A stretch of 64,000 nucleotides of DNA. Source: Streptomyces sp. DH24. GTDB taxonomy: Bacteria > Actinomycetota > Actinomycetes > Streptomycetales > Streptomycetaceae. The translations under genes and the position numbers were made by a program. The notes under the pieces were generated by a model. That model ran no database searches, was not told where the DNA came from, and was given only the letters and a program-made list of their open reading frames with translations. Positions 7,150-14,764 of this stretch are shown one piece after another. The stretch spans positions 1-64,000 of the forward strand of contig NZ_JARVKW010000022.1 in NCBI RefSeq assembly GCF_029813775.1, given 5' to 3'. Position 1 is the first letter of the stretch. Every line of letters starts with the position of its first letter.

Positions 7150-8808
7150 TCAGCCGGCGCGGCGATGTTGTTTGGGACGAGATCTTTTCTCGACGTACAT
7201 CCGCTCGTCAGCAGACTTCAACACTTCGTCCGCCGTCATGCCGCAGTGTGCCCATCCGATGCCGAAACTGGCGCCCACGCGCACCGCCCGGCCCTCCGCC
7301 CGGATGGGCTGGATGATCTCGTTGCGCAGCCGCACGGCGAGGTCCTGCGCGTCGGCCCGGCCGAGCCCGTTGGCGAGAATGACGAATTCGTCACCCCCGA
7401 GCCGCGCGACCGTGTCACCGTCGCGCACGCCGCGTGACAGTCGCCGGGCGACCTCGATGAGGACGGCGTCGCCCGCGTTGTGCCCGAACCGGTCGTTGAT
7501 GGACTTGAAGCCGTCGAGGTCGCAGAAGAGGACCGCGAGCCCTTTGGCGCCGTCGTCGGGGTCGCTCTCGGGGGCGACGGTGTGCACGTGGTGGTCGTAG
7601 GCGTCGTACGTCTCCGCGGCCGGCCCGTAGTCGAAGCCGTGACTCGGGGTGTCGTGGACGGCGGGGTGGCCGTAGGCCGCGTCGATGGAGTCGGCCGTGG
7701 CGGAGTGCAGCGACTGCGGGCGCTGGCAGAGCCGGGCGGCGAGCCGGGCGCGCAGCTCGGCCGAGTTGGGCAGGCCGGTCAGGGAGTCGTGGGAGGCGCG
7801 GTGGGCGAGTTGGAGCTCGCGGCGCTTGCGTTCCTCGATGTCCTCGACGTGGGTGAGCAGGAAGCGGGGCCCGTCGGCGGCGTCGGCGACCACGGAGTTG
7901 CGCAGCGACACCCAGACGTAGGTGCCGTCGCGGCGGCCGAGGCGCAGCTCGGCCCGGCCGCCCTCGGCGGAGGTCCGCAGCAGGGTGCCGATGTCCTCGG
8001 GGTGGACGAGGTCGGAGAAGGCGTAGCGGCGCATCGCGGAGGCGGGGCGGCCGAGCAGCCGGCACAGGGCGTCGTTGGTGCGCAGGATGCGGCCGTGCTG
8101 TTCGCCGCCCATCTCGGCGATGGCCATGCCGGAGGGCGCGTACTCGAAGGCCTGCCGGAAGCTCTCCTCGCTGGCGCGCAGGGCCTGCTGTTCGCGTTCC
8201 AGCCGGACGAGGGCGCGCTGCATGTTGGAGCGCAGCCGGGCGTTGCTGATGGCGATGGCGGCCTGGAATGTGTACATCTGGAGGGCCTCGCGGCCCCAGG
8301 CGCCGGGCCGCCGCCCGTTGCGCGGCCGGTCGACGGAGAGGACGCCGAGGAGTTCGCCGCTGGAGCCGCCGGGGCCGGGCGCGTACATCGGGGCGAAGAG
8401 GCGGTCGGCCGGGTGCCACTCGTCCTCGAAGCGCGGGGCGGGGCCGTCGGTGTACCACTGGGGGACGTCGTCGTCGTCGAGGACCCAGCCCTCGGTGTGC
8501 GGTATGAACACCAGGCTGCCCCACTGCTCGCCCATCGCGAGGCGGCGGTCCCAGGACTCGCGGGAGCCGACGCGGCCGGTGATGAGGGCCTCGGCGGCGG
8601 GGTTCCCGGCGAAGGCGGCGACGACGAGGTCGCCGTCGGGCCGGACGAGGTTGACGCACGCCAGCTCGTACCCGAGGGCGCCGACCGCGCCGTCGGCGAC
8701 GGTCTGCAGCGTGTCCGCCAGGCTGCGCGCCGTGTTCATTTCGGCCATGACCCGGTGCAGCTGTCGCAGGGACGCAAGGCGGACATACGGCTCCGACTCG
8801 GTCTCCAT
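7150..8808 (-). CDS. cdgB: GAF-PAS-GGDEF diguanylate cyclase, CdgB-type
   Basis: Synthesises cyclic di-GMP, the second messenger that controls Streptomyces development through BldD. The order is GAF (about 15-175), PAS/PAC (about 195-320) and GGDEF (about 325-545). The active site is intact (RLGGDEFVIL near residue 471), and the inhibitory I-site RDGD lies exactly five residues before GGDEF. An unusual low-complexity insert rich in His, Tyr and Asp separates the first GGDEF helix (LTGLPNSAELRARL) from the strand AVLFCDLDGFK. The start METESEPYV was chosen because GGGGGAGGG precedes it; an upstream in-frame ATG at 8892 has no comparable site. No EAL domain or membrane segment is visible. The symbol rests on domain order and gene context. 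Confidence 0.9.
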   Translation of the reverse strand: METESEPYVRLASLRQLHRVMAEMNTARSLADTLQTVADGAVGALGYELACVNLVRPDGDLVVAAFAGNPAAEALITGRVGSRESWDRRLAMGEQWGSLVFIPHTEGWVLDDDDVPQWYTDGPAPRFEDEWHPADRLFAPMYAPGPGGSSGELLGVLSVDRPRNGRRPGAWGREALQMYTFQAAIAISNARLRSNMQRALVRLEREQQALRASEESFRQAFEYAPSGMAIAEMGGEQHGRILRTNDALCRLLGRPASAMRRYAFSDLVHPEDIGTLLRTSAEGGRAELRLGRRDGTYVWVSLRNSVVADAADGPRFLLTHVEDIEERKRRELQLAHRASHDSLTGLPNSAELRARLAARLCQRPQSLHSATADSIDAAYGHPAVHDTPSHGFDYGPAAETYDAYDHHVHTVAPESDPDDGAKGLAVLFCDLDGFKSINDRFGHNAGDAVLIEVARRLSRGVRDGDTVARLGGDEFVILANGLGRADAQDLAVRLRNEIIQPIRAEGRAVRVGASFGIGWAHCGMTADEVLKSADERMYVEKRSRPKQHRRAG

Positions 8809-8935
8809 GCTCGCCCTCCCCCCGAGACCTCGCAGCGAATCAAGGGTTCTCTTCGGCGTATCGAACTGGCAGCTTCCCCGCCACTGAATCACAGCGCGCT
8901 GCCCACTCGGTACACAGGGTCAACAATTCCCGGCT

Positions 8936-8955
8936 CCTGTGACTCAAGTCACAGG
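8936..8955. promoter_or_regulatory. Palindrome upstream of the diguanylate cyclase
   Basis: Nine-bp perfect arms CCTGTGACT and AGTCACAGG flank a 2-nt centre, about 130 nt upstream of the cyclase start and 200 nt upstream of the flavin reductase. The core TGAC/GTCA half-sites resemble a BldD box but with a 4-nt instead of 5-nt spacing. The rest of 8809-9154 shows no gene. Confidence 0.55.
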
Positions 8956-9154
8956 CAAAGATGAACAATTGAGTGGGGTTCCAGCGATTCTCCTGTCCGT
9001 TTACTGAACGCATTTATGCGCGCGAGGTGACGTTTTCGGCGTTTTTCCGCCGCCCGCGTCCCGCCCGCCGGCACGGCTCCGCCCTCCGGACCAGGTCCCG
9101 GATCGGGCGGGGGCCCGATGCGGGGCGTACGGGGCGGAGACTAGCGTTTCAGGT

Positions 9155-9739
9155 GTGCCGAAGACTTCTCCCGCCATGTCCCCGATGATCCCCGCGCCCG
9201 GCTCCGGGCATGCTGAGGGGGTGACCAACGACGAGTTCCGCGCCGCCATGTCCCGGCTCGCGGCGGGCGTGGTCCTGGTGACCGCGCAGGAGCCGCCGCT
9301 CGACGCCGGCGATCCGCAGGCGCCGGACGCCGAGGACGTCGGCATGACGGCGACCGCGTTCATGTCGGTGTCCCTGGACCCGCCGCTGGTGCTGGTCAGC
9401 CTCCGCGTGGGCTCCCGCATGGACGACCTGCTCGACGAACAGCCGCAGTGGGCGGTCTCCGTCCTCGCCGAGAGCCAGCGCCACATCGCGGGCCGCTTCG
9501 CGATGAAGGGCCGCCTCAGCGACCGCCTGCTGTTCGAGGACATCCCCTACGTACGCGGCGAGCTGACCGGCGCGCCCCTGGTCGGCGGCGCCCTGGCCAC
9601 CCTGGAGTGCCGCACGGAGCAGCGCGTCGTGGCCGGCGACCACACCCTGGTGGTCGGCCGGGTGCTGACGGCCCACATCCCGAGCGCGGAGGGCGGCCCG
9701 CTGCTGTACTTCCGGGGGCGCTACCGGCATCTGGGCTGA
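9155..9739 (+). CDS. Flavin reductase-like (FMN-binding) protein
   Basis: A 194-residue protein with the flavin reductase split-barrel fold (FRAAMSRLAAGVVLVTA, GMTATAFMSVSLDPPLVLVSLRVGS, LATLECRTEQRVVAGDHTLVVGRV), expected to bind FMN and reduce it with NAD(P)H for a partner monooxygenase or in redox balance. No monooxygenase lies nearby. The start is uncertain: GTG 9155 is used here, but GTG 9221, right after TGAGGGG, would give a protein starting at TNDEFRAAM, closer to the family's normal length. It is convergent with arfB. Confidence 0.85.
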   Translation: MPKTSPAMSPMIPAPGSGHAEGVTNDEFRAAMSRLAAGVVLVTAQEPPLDAGDPQAPDAEDVGMTATAFMSVSLDPPLVLVSLRVGSRMDDLLDEQPQWAVSVLAESQRHIAGRFAMKGRLSDRLLFEDIPYVRGELTGAPLVGGALATLECRTEQRVVAGDHTLVVGRVLTAHIPSAEGGPLLYFRGRYRHLG

Positions 9740-9740
9740 C

Positions 9741-9766
9741 CCGCCCCGGCCCGCGCGCCGGGGCGG
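9741..9766. terminator. Bidirectional terminator hairpin
   Basis: Perfect 10-bp stem CCGCCCCGGC / GCCGGGGCGG with a 6-nt loop, placed exactly between the convergent stops of the flavin reductase and arfB genes. Confidence 0.75.
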
Positions 9767-10204
9767 CTACGACCAGTTCTTCGGGGAGCGGCCCCGCTTG
9801 GTCTCCGAGCGCTGCTTCTTCTCCCGCAGCCGCCGCTCGTTGATGCCCCGCGGGATGCGGGTGGGCCTGCGCGGCCGGGGCGGCGGCGCCGTGGCCTCCG
9901 CGAGCAGCGACGCCAGCCGTACGGCCGCCGTCTCGCGGTTGCGCCACTGGGAGCGGTGCTCGCAGGCGCGGACGGTGACGACGCCGTCGGTCAGGCGCCC
10001 GGCCAGCCGCTCCAGGGCCCGCTGCTTCCACACCTCGGGCAGCGCCTGCGTCTTCGCGAGGTCGAAGCGGAGTTCCACCGCCGTGTCGGTGGTGTTGACG
10101 TGCTGTCCGCCCGGCCCGGACGACCGCGAGAAACGCCACACCAGCTCGGCCTCCGGGAGGGAGACGGAGCCGCGGATGACGTGAGGACCGGACATGCCGT
10201 CCAT
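9767..10204 (-). CDS. arfB: Alternative ribosome-rescue factor, RF-1-like peptidyl-tRNA hydrolase
   Basis: Releases nascent chains from stalled ribosomes by hydrolysing peptidyl-tRNA. The 145-residue protein has the class-I release-factor GGQ motif (SSGPGGQHVNTTDTAVELRFD) and a basic C-terminal tail (RRLREKKQRSETKRG) that in ArfB/YaeJ enters the empty mRNA channel. No codon-recognition domain is present. A second possible start (MSGPHV) is three codons in. Confidence 0.9.
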   Translation of the reverse strand: MDGMSGPHVIRGSVSLPEAELVWRFSRSSGPGGQHVNTTDTAVELRFDLAKTQALPEVWKQRALERLAGRLTDGVVTVRACEHRSQWRNRETAAVRLASLLAEATAPPPRPRRPTRIPRGINERRLREKKQRSETKRGRSPKNWS

Positions 10205-10312
10205 GTTCCCGTCCCTGTCCGGTCCACGTCACCCCCTTTTCGGGACGGCGGGTAAAAAAGGTAAAGCCGCCCGGAACCTTCGGTACCCCCCGCGGCGTTC
10301 ATAGAGGTAGCT

Positions 10313-10354
10313 GTAGCTTCGTGCCGTACGCAATCAGCAGGCGTACGAAGCTAC
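10313..10354 (+). other. Inverted repeat in the terD leader
   Basis: Arms GTAGCTTCGT (10313-10322) and ACGAAGCTAC (10345-10354) are perfect, with a nested CGTACGC/GCGTACG pair (10325-10331/10341-10347), 40 nt before the terD ATG. It could be a leader hairpin or an operator; nothing in the sequence distinguishes these. Confidence 0.6.
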
Positions 10355-10394
10355 GACGCATCGCGTACGCAACGAGGGAAGGGACTCCCGAACA

Positions 10395-10970
10395 ATGGCT
10401 GTAAGCCTGTCCAAGGGCGGCAACGTCTCGCTCACCAAGGAAGCTCCGGGCCTGACCGCCGTCACCGTGGGCCTCGGCTGGGACGTCCGCACCACCACCG
10501 GTACCGACTTCGACCTCGACGCCTCCGCGATCGCGGTGAACGCGCAGGGCAAGGTCTACTCGGACGCCCACTTCGTGTTCTTCAACAACAAGCAGACGCC
10601 GGACAGCACCATCGTCCACACCGGCGACAACCGCACGGGCGAGGGCGCCGGCGACGACGAGGCGATCAACGTCAACCTGGCCGGCCTCCCGGCCGACATC
10701 GACAAGATCGTCTTCCCGGTCTCCATCTACGACGCCGAGAACCGCAGCCAGAACTTCGGCCAGGTCCGCAACGCCTACATCCGGATCGTCAACCAGGCCG
10801 GCGGCGCGGAGATCGCCCGTTACGACCTGTCGGAGGACGCGGCCACCGAAACGGCCATGGTCTTCGGCGAGCTCTACCGCAGCGGCGCCGAGTGGAAGTT
10901 CCGCGCGGTCGGCCAGGGCTACGCCTCGGGCCTCGTGGGCATCGCCCAGGACTTCGGTGTGAACGTCTGA
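10395..10970 (+). CDS. terD: TerD-family stress protein
   Basis: A 191-residue TerD domain protein covering the whole length (LSKGGNVSLTKEAPGL, GLGWDVR, DFDLDASAIAVN, AHFVFFNN). TerD proteins bind calcium and are linked to tellurite and oxidative-stress resistance and, in Streptomyces, to differentiation. Acidic DxDLD-type ligands are present. It stands alone here with a 180-nt leader containing an inverted repeat and a terminator after it. The ATG follows GGGAAGGGACTCCCGAACA. Confidence 0.92.
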   Translation: MAVSLSKGGNVSLTKEAPGLTAVTVGLGWDVRTTTGTDFDLDASAIAVNAQGKVYSDAHFVFFNNKQTPDSTIVHTGDNRTGEGAGDDEAINVNLAGLPADIDKIVFPVSIYDAENRSQNFGQVRNAYIRIVNQAGGAEIARYDLSEDAATETAMVFGELYRSGAEWKFRAVGQGYASGLVGIAQDFGVNV

Positions 10971-10988
10971 TCCAGCGCTGAACCTGGT

Positions 10989-11024
10989 GGAGCCCCCGGC
11001 CGCGGACAACCGCCCGGGGGCTCC
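10989..11024 (+). terminator. Terminator after terD
   Basis: Perfect 11-bp stem GGAGCCCCCGG / CCGGGGGCTCC with a 14-nt loop, 19 nt after the terD stop. Confidence 0.75.
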
Positions 11025-11115
11025 GCGCTTCCCCGGGGCACCTTTCCCGCGTGATCCCGGAGCCCCTTCCCCTCACACCCCACCGTGACATTCCGGCGCC
11101 GGCGTGCGGCGGTCC

Positions 11116-12507
11116 TCAGGAGAGGTCCGGCTTCCCCTCGCCGTACAGCCAGTCCTCCCAGACGGCCGTGAAGTCCTTGCCGGGCGCCCGCTGTTCCACG
11201 TACGCGGTGAAGTCGGCCGTGTCCGCGTTGCCGTGCCGGTGCTTCCCGGCCCAGCCGCGCAGGAGGTCGCGGAAGGCGGCGTCGCCGACCGTCCGGCGGA
11301 TCCGGTGCAGGACCATCGCGCCCCGCACGTACACCGGAGCGCCCGAGATGTGCGCGGCGTCCGTCGGCCGGGCGGGCGGGAACGCCCAGATCTCCGGGTC
11401 GGCGCTCCCGCCGGCGTAGAACGCGTCGAAGGTCTCCTGCGCGCTGTCGCCGCCGTGGTCCTCGCGCCACAGCCACTCCGCGTACGTGGCGAAGCCCTCG
11501 TTCAGCCACATGTCCCGCCAGGTCTTCGGCGAGACGGAGTTGCCGTACCACTGGTGGGCCAGCTCGTGCACGAGGGTCGTGAGGTCGGGGGTGCCGGGGA
11601 AGACGGGGCGGTTCTGCGTCTCCAGGGCGTATCCGGCGTCCTCCTCGCGGGCGACGATCGCGCCGGTGGAGGAGAAGGGGTACGGGCCGAAGTTCCGTTC
11701 CGCCCAGGTGATGATCTCGGGGATCCGCGCCAGCACCGGGCGGCTGGACCGGACGCGGTCCGGGTCGACGGCCGTGTGGACCGGCAGCCCGGAGCGCGTG
11801 CGGGAGCGGGTCACCTCGTAGTCGCCGATCGCGAGCGTGGCGACGTGGCTCGCCATGGGTTCGGCGGTGCGCCAGGTGAAGGTGGTGCGGCCGCGCGCGG
11901 TGCGCTGCCGCGTCAACTCCCCGTTGGACTCGGCCCGCAGGTCCTCGGGGACGGTGACCTCGATGTCGTACGTCGCCTTGTCGGAGGGGTGGTGGTTGCC
12001 GGGGAACCAGGCCATCGAGCCCGTCGGCTCGCCCAGCGCCAGCGCGCCGCGCCGGGTGCGCAGCCAGCCCTCCTCGGAACCGTCCGGGTCGGTGATCGTC
12101 TCGGGTGCGCCCGCGTAACGGACCGTCACGCGGAAGGACTCGCCGCCCGCCAGGTCGTCGGCCGGGCGGACGGTGAGGTCCTGGCCCGCCCGGTTCCAGC
12201 GGGCCCTGTCGCCGTCGACGGTGACCTCCGCGACGTCCAGGCCCTTCAGGTCGAGGGCGAGGGCGGACAGGTCCCGGGTGGCGCGGGCGGTGATCGTCGC
12301 CGTGCCGGTGAGGTGGTGCCGGCCGGGGTCGTAGGACAGGCGCAGGCCGTAGTGGGTGACGTCGTAGCCGCCGTTGCCCGCCTTCGGGAAGTACGGGTCG
12401 CGCACGCCGGAGCCGCCGGGCGTGCCGTCGACACCGCCGCCGCACGCGGTGAGGGCAGCGGCGACGACGGTGACGGCACTGACGGCGAGGGGACGGGCGA
12501 TGCGCAC
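11116..12507 (-). CDS. M1-family zinc metallopeptidase, lipoprotein
   Basis: An extracellular aminopeptidase-like enzyme of 463 residues. It starts with a lipoprotein signal (lipobox LTAC followed by GGG), then the M1 N-terminal beta-domain, then the catalytic zinc motif HELAHQWYGN with the third ligand in NEGFATYAEW. The usual GAMEN exopeptidase motif appears altered (IVAREEDAGYALETQNR). The C-terminal ERAP-like domain of long M1 enzymes is absent, as is usual for this short secreted subfamily. The GTG start at 12507 immediately precedes the signal sequence. Confidence 0.9.
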   Translation of the reverse strand: MRIARPLAVSAVTVVAAALTACGGGVDGTPGGSGVRDPYFPKAGNGGYDVTHYGLRLSYDPGRHHLTGTATITARATRDLSALALDLKGLDVAEVTVDGDRARWNRAGQDLTVRPADDLAGGESFRVTVRYAGAPETITDPDGSEEGWLRTRRGALALGEPTGSMAWFPGNHHPSDKATYDIEVTVPEDLRAESNGELTRQRTARGRTTFTWRTAEPMASHVATLAIGDYEVTRSRTRSGLPVHTAVDPDRVRSSRPVLARIPEIITWAERNFGPYPFSSTGAIVAREEDAGYALETQNRPVFPGTPDLTTLVHELAHQWYGNSVSPKTWRDMWLNEGFATYAEWLWREDHGGDSAQETFDAFYAGGSADPEIWAFPPARPTDAAHISGAPVYVRGAMVLHRIRRTVGDAAFRDLLRGWAGKHRHGNADTADFTAYVEQRAPGKDFTAVWEDWLYGEGKPDLS

Positions 12508-12568
12508 GCGGTGATCTTATGGGGGTACGAGGTGATTCCGGCTCCGCGAACGGGGTTGGGCCCCGGCG

Positions 12569-13138
12569 TCAGCGGGCCAGCGCCGCCGCTCCCGCCGCCG
12601 CGAACTTCTCGTCCAGCGCGCCGGACGGGGCACCCGCGACGCCGATGCCCGCGATCGGGGCGTTCTTCGCGGTGACCGGGACGCCGCCGGCGAGGAACAG
12701 GGTGCCGGGGATGTCCTTCAGGTTCGGGGCCTGCGCCAGGCGCTCGGCGAGCTGGGAGGTGGGGGCGTTCCAGGAGACGGCGGTGTACGCCTTGCGCTCG
12801 GCGGACTCGTACGACTGCGGGCCGGCGCCGTCGCCGCGCAGGGTGACGAGGGTGTTGCCGTTGCGGTCGACGACGGCGACGGTGACGCGCTGGTTCTCCT
12901 TCTCGGCGGCGTCCAGCGCGGCCTGCGCGGCCTCGGTCGCGGCGTCGATGGTCAGGTGGGCGGAGGTCGTGGTGGTGCCGGCCGCCGCTACGGGGGCGGC
13001 GGCCGGAGCCCCGGCGGGGGCGGAGGCGTTCGCGGACACCGCGCCGAGCGCCGTGACGGCGACGGCGGCGGTGAGGGCGGCACCGGCGGTGGCGATGCGG
13101 GCACGGCGGGAGAGCTTGTTCCGGGGCATGGCGTGCAT
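12569..13138 (-). CDS. Secreted HbpS/GlcG-like heme-binding family protein
   Basis: A 189-residue exported protein: twin-Arg-containing signal (RNKLSRRARIATAGAALTAAVAV), then a GlcG/HbpS fold (TIDAATEAAQAALDAAEKENQRVTVAVVDRNGNTLVTLRGDGAGPQSYESAERKAYTA is the diagnostic region, ending in GVAGAPSGALDEKFA). HbpS of S. reticuli is a secreted heme- and iron-binding protein that signals to the SenS/SenR two-component system. No senS/senR genes are adjacent here. The start ATG 13138 was chosen for the upstream GAGGAG. Heme binding here is inferred from family only. Confidence 0.85.
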   Translation of the reverse strand: MHAMPRNKLSRRARIATAGAALTAAVAVTALGAVSANASAPAGAPAAAPVAAAGTTTTSAHLTIDAATEAAQAALDAAEKENQRVTVAVVDRNGNTLVTLRGDGAGPQSYESAERKAYTAVSWNAPTSQLAERLAQAPNLKDIPGTLFLAGGVPVTAKNAPIAGIGVAGAPSGALDEKFAAAGAAALAR

Positions 13139-13238
13139 GGCGGTGAACTCCTCGGAGGGACGGCGGGCGGGCCGTCCTGTGGTGGGGGTGAGCGGGGGCG
13201 GCGCGGTGACGCCGGTGTGCCGTGACACCATCGCCCTC

Positions 13239-13739
13239 GTGCTCGACATCGGCTATGCCCTCTCCAACCGGTTCCCGGACCCCCCGCAGACCGACTACCG
13301 GCGCGCGGACGTCCGCGCGCTGCGCCACGACCTGTTCTGCGGTGACGTCTACCTCGCCGACACGGAGTCGGACCGCGAGCTGTCCACAACCTGGGGATGG
13401 GTGCCGGTGCTGGACTTCGCGTGGGCGCTGTGCGACATCGTTGAGCGGATCGACCAGGACCCGGCGGGCTCCCGCGCCTCCCGCCCTCAGCGCGCCGAGC
13501 TGGACTTCACCGAGTCCACCGACCGCATGCTGTTCGAGCGCCGGTTCGGCTGGGTGGACGTCGAGGCCGACTGGATGCCGGCCGAGGAACCGCCGCTGAC
13601 CTTCCCCCACGCCGAACTCCGCCGCGAGGCGCGGGACTTCCTGCACGACCTGATCGCCGACCTGTGCGATCTGCACGAGGCCCTGGCCGAGAACCCGGCG
13701 ATCTGGACGCTTCAGGCCCGCTTTCCCCGGCTGCCCTGA
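13239..13739 (+). CDS. Conserved actinobacterial hypothetical protein
   Basis: About 166 residues, acidic and rich in aromatic residues, with no signal or membrane segment (LDIGYALSNRFPDPP, RFGWVDVEADWMP, LHDLIADLCDLHEAL). It reads like an Imm- or DUF-type cytoplasmic protein with a long C-terminal helix. I do not recognise a function. Three GTG starts are possible (13206, 13215, 13239); the last is chosen because it begins the hydrophobic first strand. It is divergent from the HbpS-like gene. Confidence 0.75.
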   Translation: MLDIGYALSNRFPDPPQTDYRRADVRALRHDLFCGDVYLADTESDRELSTTWGWVPVLDFAWALCDIVERIDQDPAGSRASRPQRAELDFTESTDRMLFERRFGWVDVEADWMPAEEPPLTFPHAELRREARDFLHDLIADLCDLHEALAENPAIWTLQARFPRLP

Positions 13740-13750
13740 GCGCCTCGCGT

Positions 13751-13870
13751 CACCCCACGGGTCTGTCACCCCACGGGTCTGTCGTCCCACGACGCTGTCG
13801 CCCCACGGGGCTGTCGTCGCGGAGGTCCGGCATCCGCGCGGACCGGCATCCGCGAGGACCGGCTCCCGGC
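13751..13870. repeat. Degenerate short tandem repeats
   Basis: Four imperfect 16-17 bp units of the type CCCCACGGGTCTGTCA/G are followed by two copies of a CCGGCATCCGCGNGGA unit, filling the gap between two convergent genes. No gene is seen in it. Confidence 0.75.
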
Positions 13871-13915
13871 GCCCCAGCCTCCCGGTGGCCCGGCCCTCGG
13901 GACCCCGGCGCCCCG

Positions 13916-14590
13916 TCACTCCACCCGGATGCCCAGCGTCACCGCCAACTCCCCCGCCAGGTCGATCAGTTGCGCCGGACTGATCACCGCACCCGCCAAC
14001 CGGTCCACCCCCCGGGCGATCTCCAGCGAGGCGACCCCGCGCAGGTCAACGTCCGTCAGGGTCGCCGCGTGGAGGTCGGCGCCCTTCAGCGCGCAGTCCA
14101 CGAACTCGACGCGCTCCAGACGGGCGCCCCCGAAGTCCGGCTCGATCAGGACGCAGCTTTCGAACACGACGTCCTTGAGGCGGGCCGTGCGCAGGTTCAG
14201 GAAGTCGAGCTTGCCGCCCCGGACCACCACCCGCTCCAGCACGGCGCCGTGCGCCTGCGTGCCCCCGAGCCGGGCGTCGACGAGCTCCACGTCGCGCAGG
14301 GTGGCCTCGGCGAGGTCGGTGCCGACGCCCCGTACGCCGGTGAGGCGGGAGTCGAGGAAGCGGGCGCGCGGCAGCCGCGTCTCGTCCAGGGCGCAGCCCG
14401 TCAGCGCGCAGTCCATGAAGCGGGCCCCCGCGCCGTCCTGCCCGGCGAGATCCGCCTCACCGAACTCCAGCCCGTCGTAGTCCCCGTCGGGCTCAAGCCC
14501 CGCTCCCCCGTACGGCGCCAGTGGTGGCAGCCGCAGCTCCGGGCGCCGCGCCGCCCGCACCCCCGTACCGTTGCCGGGCCGCCCGCCCAT
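13916..14590 (-). CDS. Pentapeptide-repeat protein
   Basis: A 224-residue protein whose central part (about 50-190) is built of A(D/N)LXX-type pentapeptides (FGEADLAGQD, LPRARFLDSRLTGVRG, ARLERVEFVDCALKGADLHAATLTDVDLRG) and should form a right-handed beta-helix. Some family members mimic DNA and protect gyrase; most are uncharacterised, and no target is evident here. The ATG at 14590 was chosen for GAGGAG at the right distance; an in-frame ATG lies 5 codons upstream. Confidence 0.88.
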   Translation of the reverse strand: MGGRPGNGTGVRAARRPELRLPPLAPYGGAGLEPDGDYDGLEFGEADLAGQDGAGARFMDCALTGCALDETRLPRARFLDSRLTGVRGVGTDLAEATLRDVELVDARLGGTQAHGAVLERVVVRGGKLDFLNLRTARLKDVVFESCVLIEPDFGGARLERVEFVDCALKGADLHAATLTDVDLRGVASLEIARGVDRLAGAVISPAQLIDLAGELAVTLGIRVE

Positions 14591-14764
14591 CGCTCTCCTC
14601 GCCATGAACCCCATGCTGCACCCCGCCACTGACAATCGCGCCGACCTGCGAAAACCCGCCGCTGCGCGCGCCGATGTCACATTCCGGCCGCCGCGTCTGT
14701 CTAGTCGGTGAAGGCCGGACCCGTGTGCAGGGCCCGCAGACGCGACCAGAGGGAGACCCCCGAC

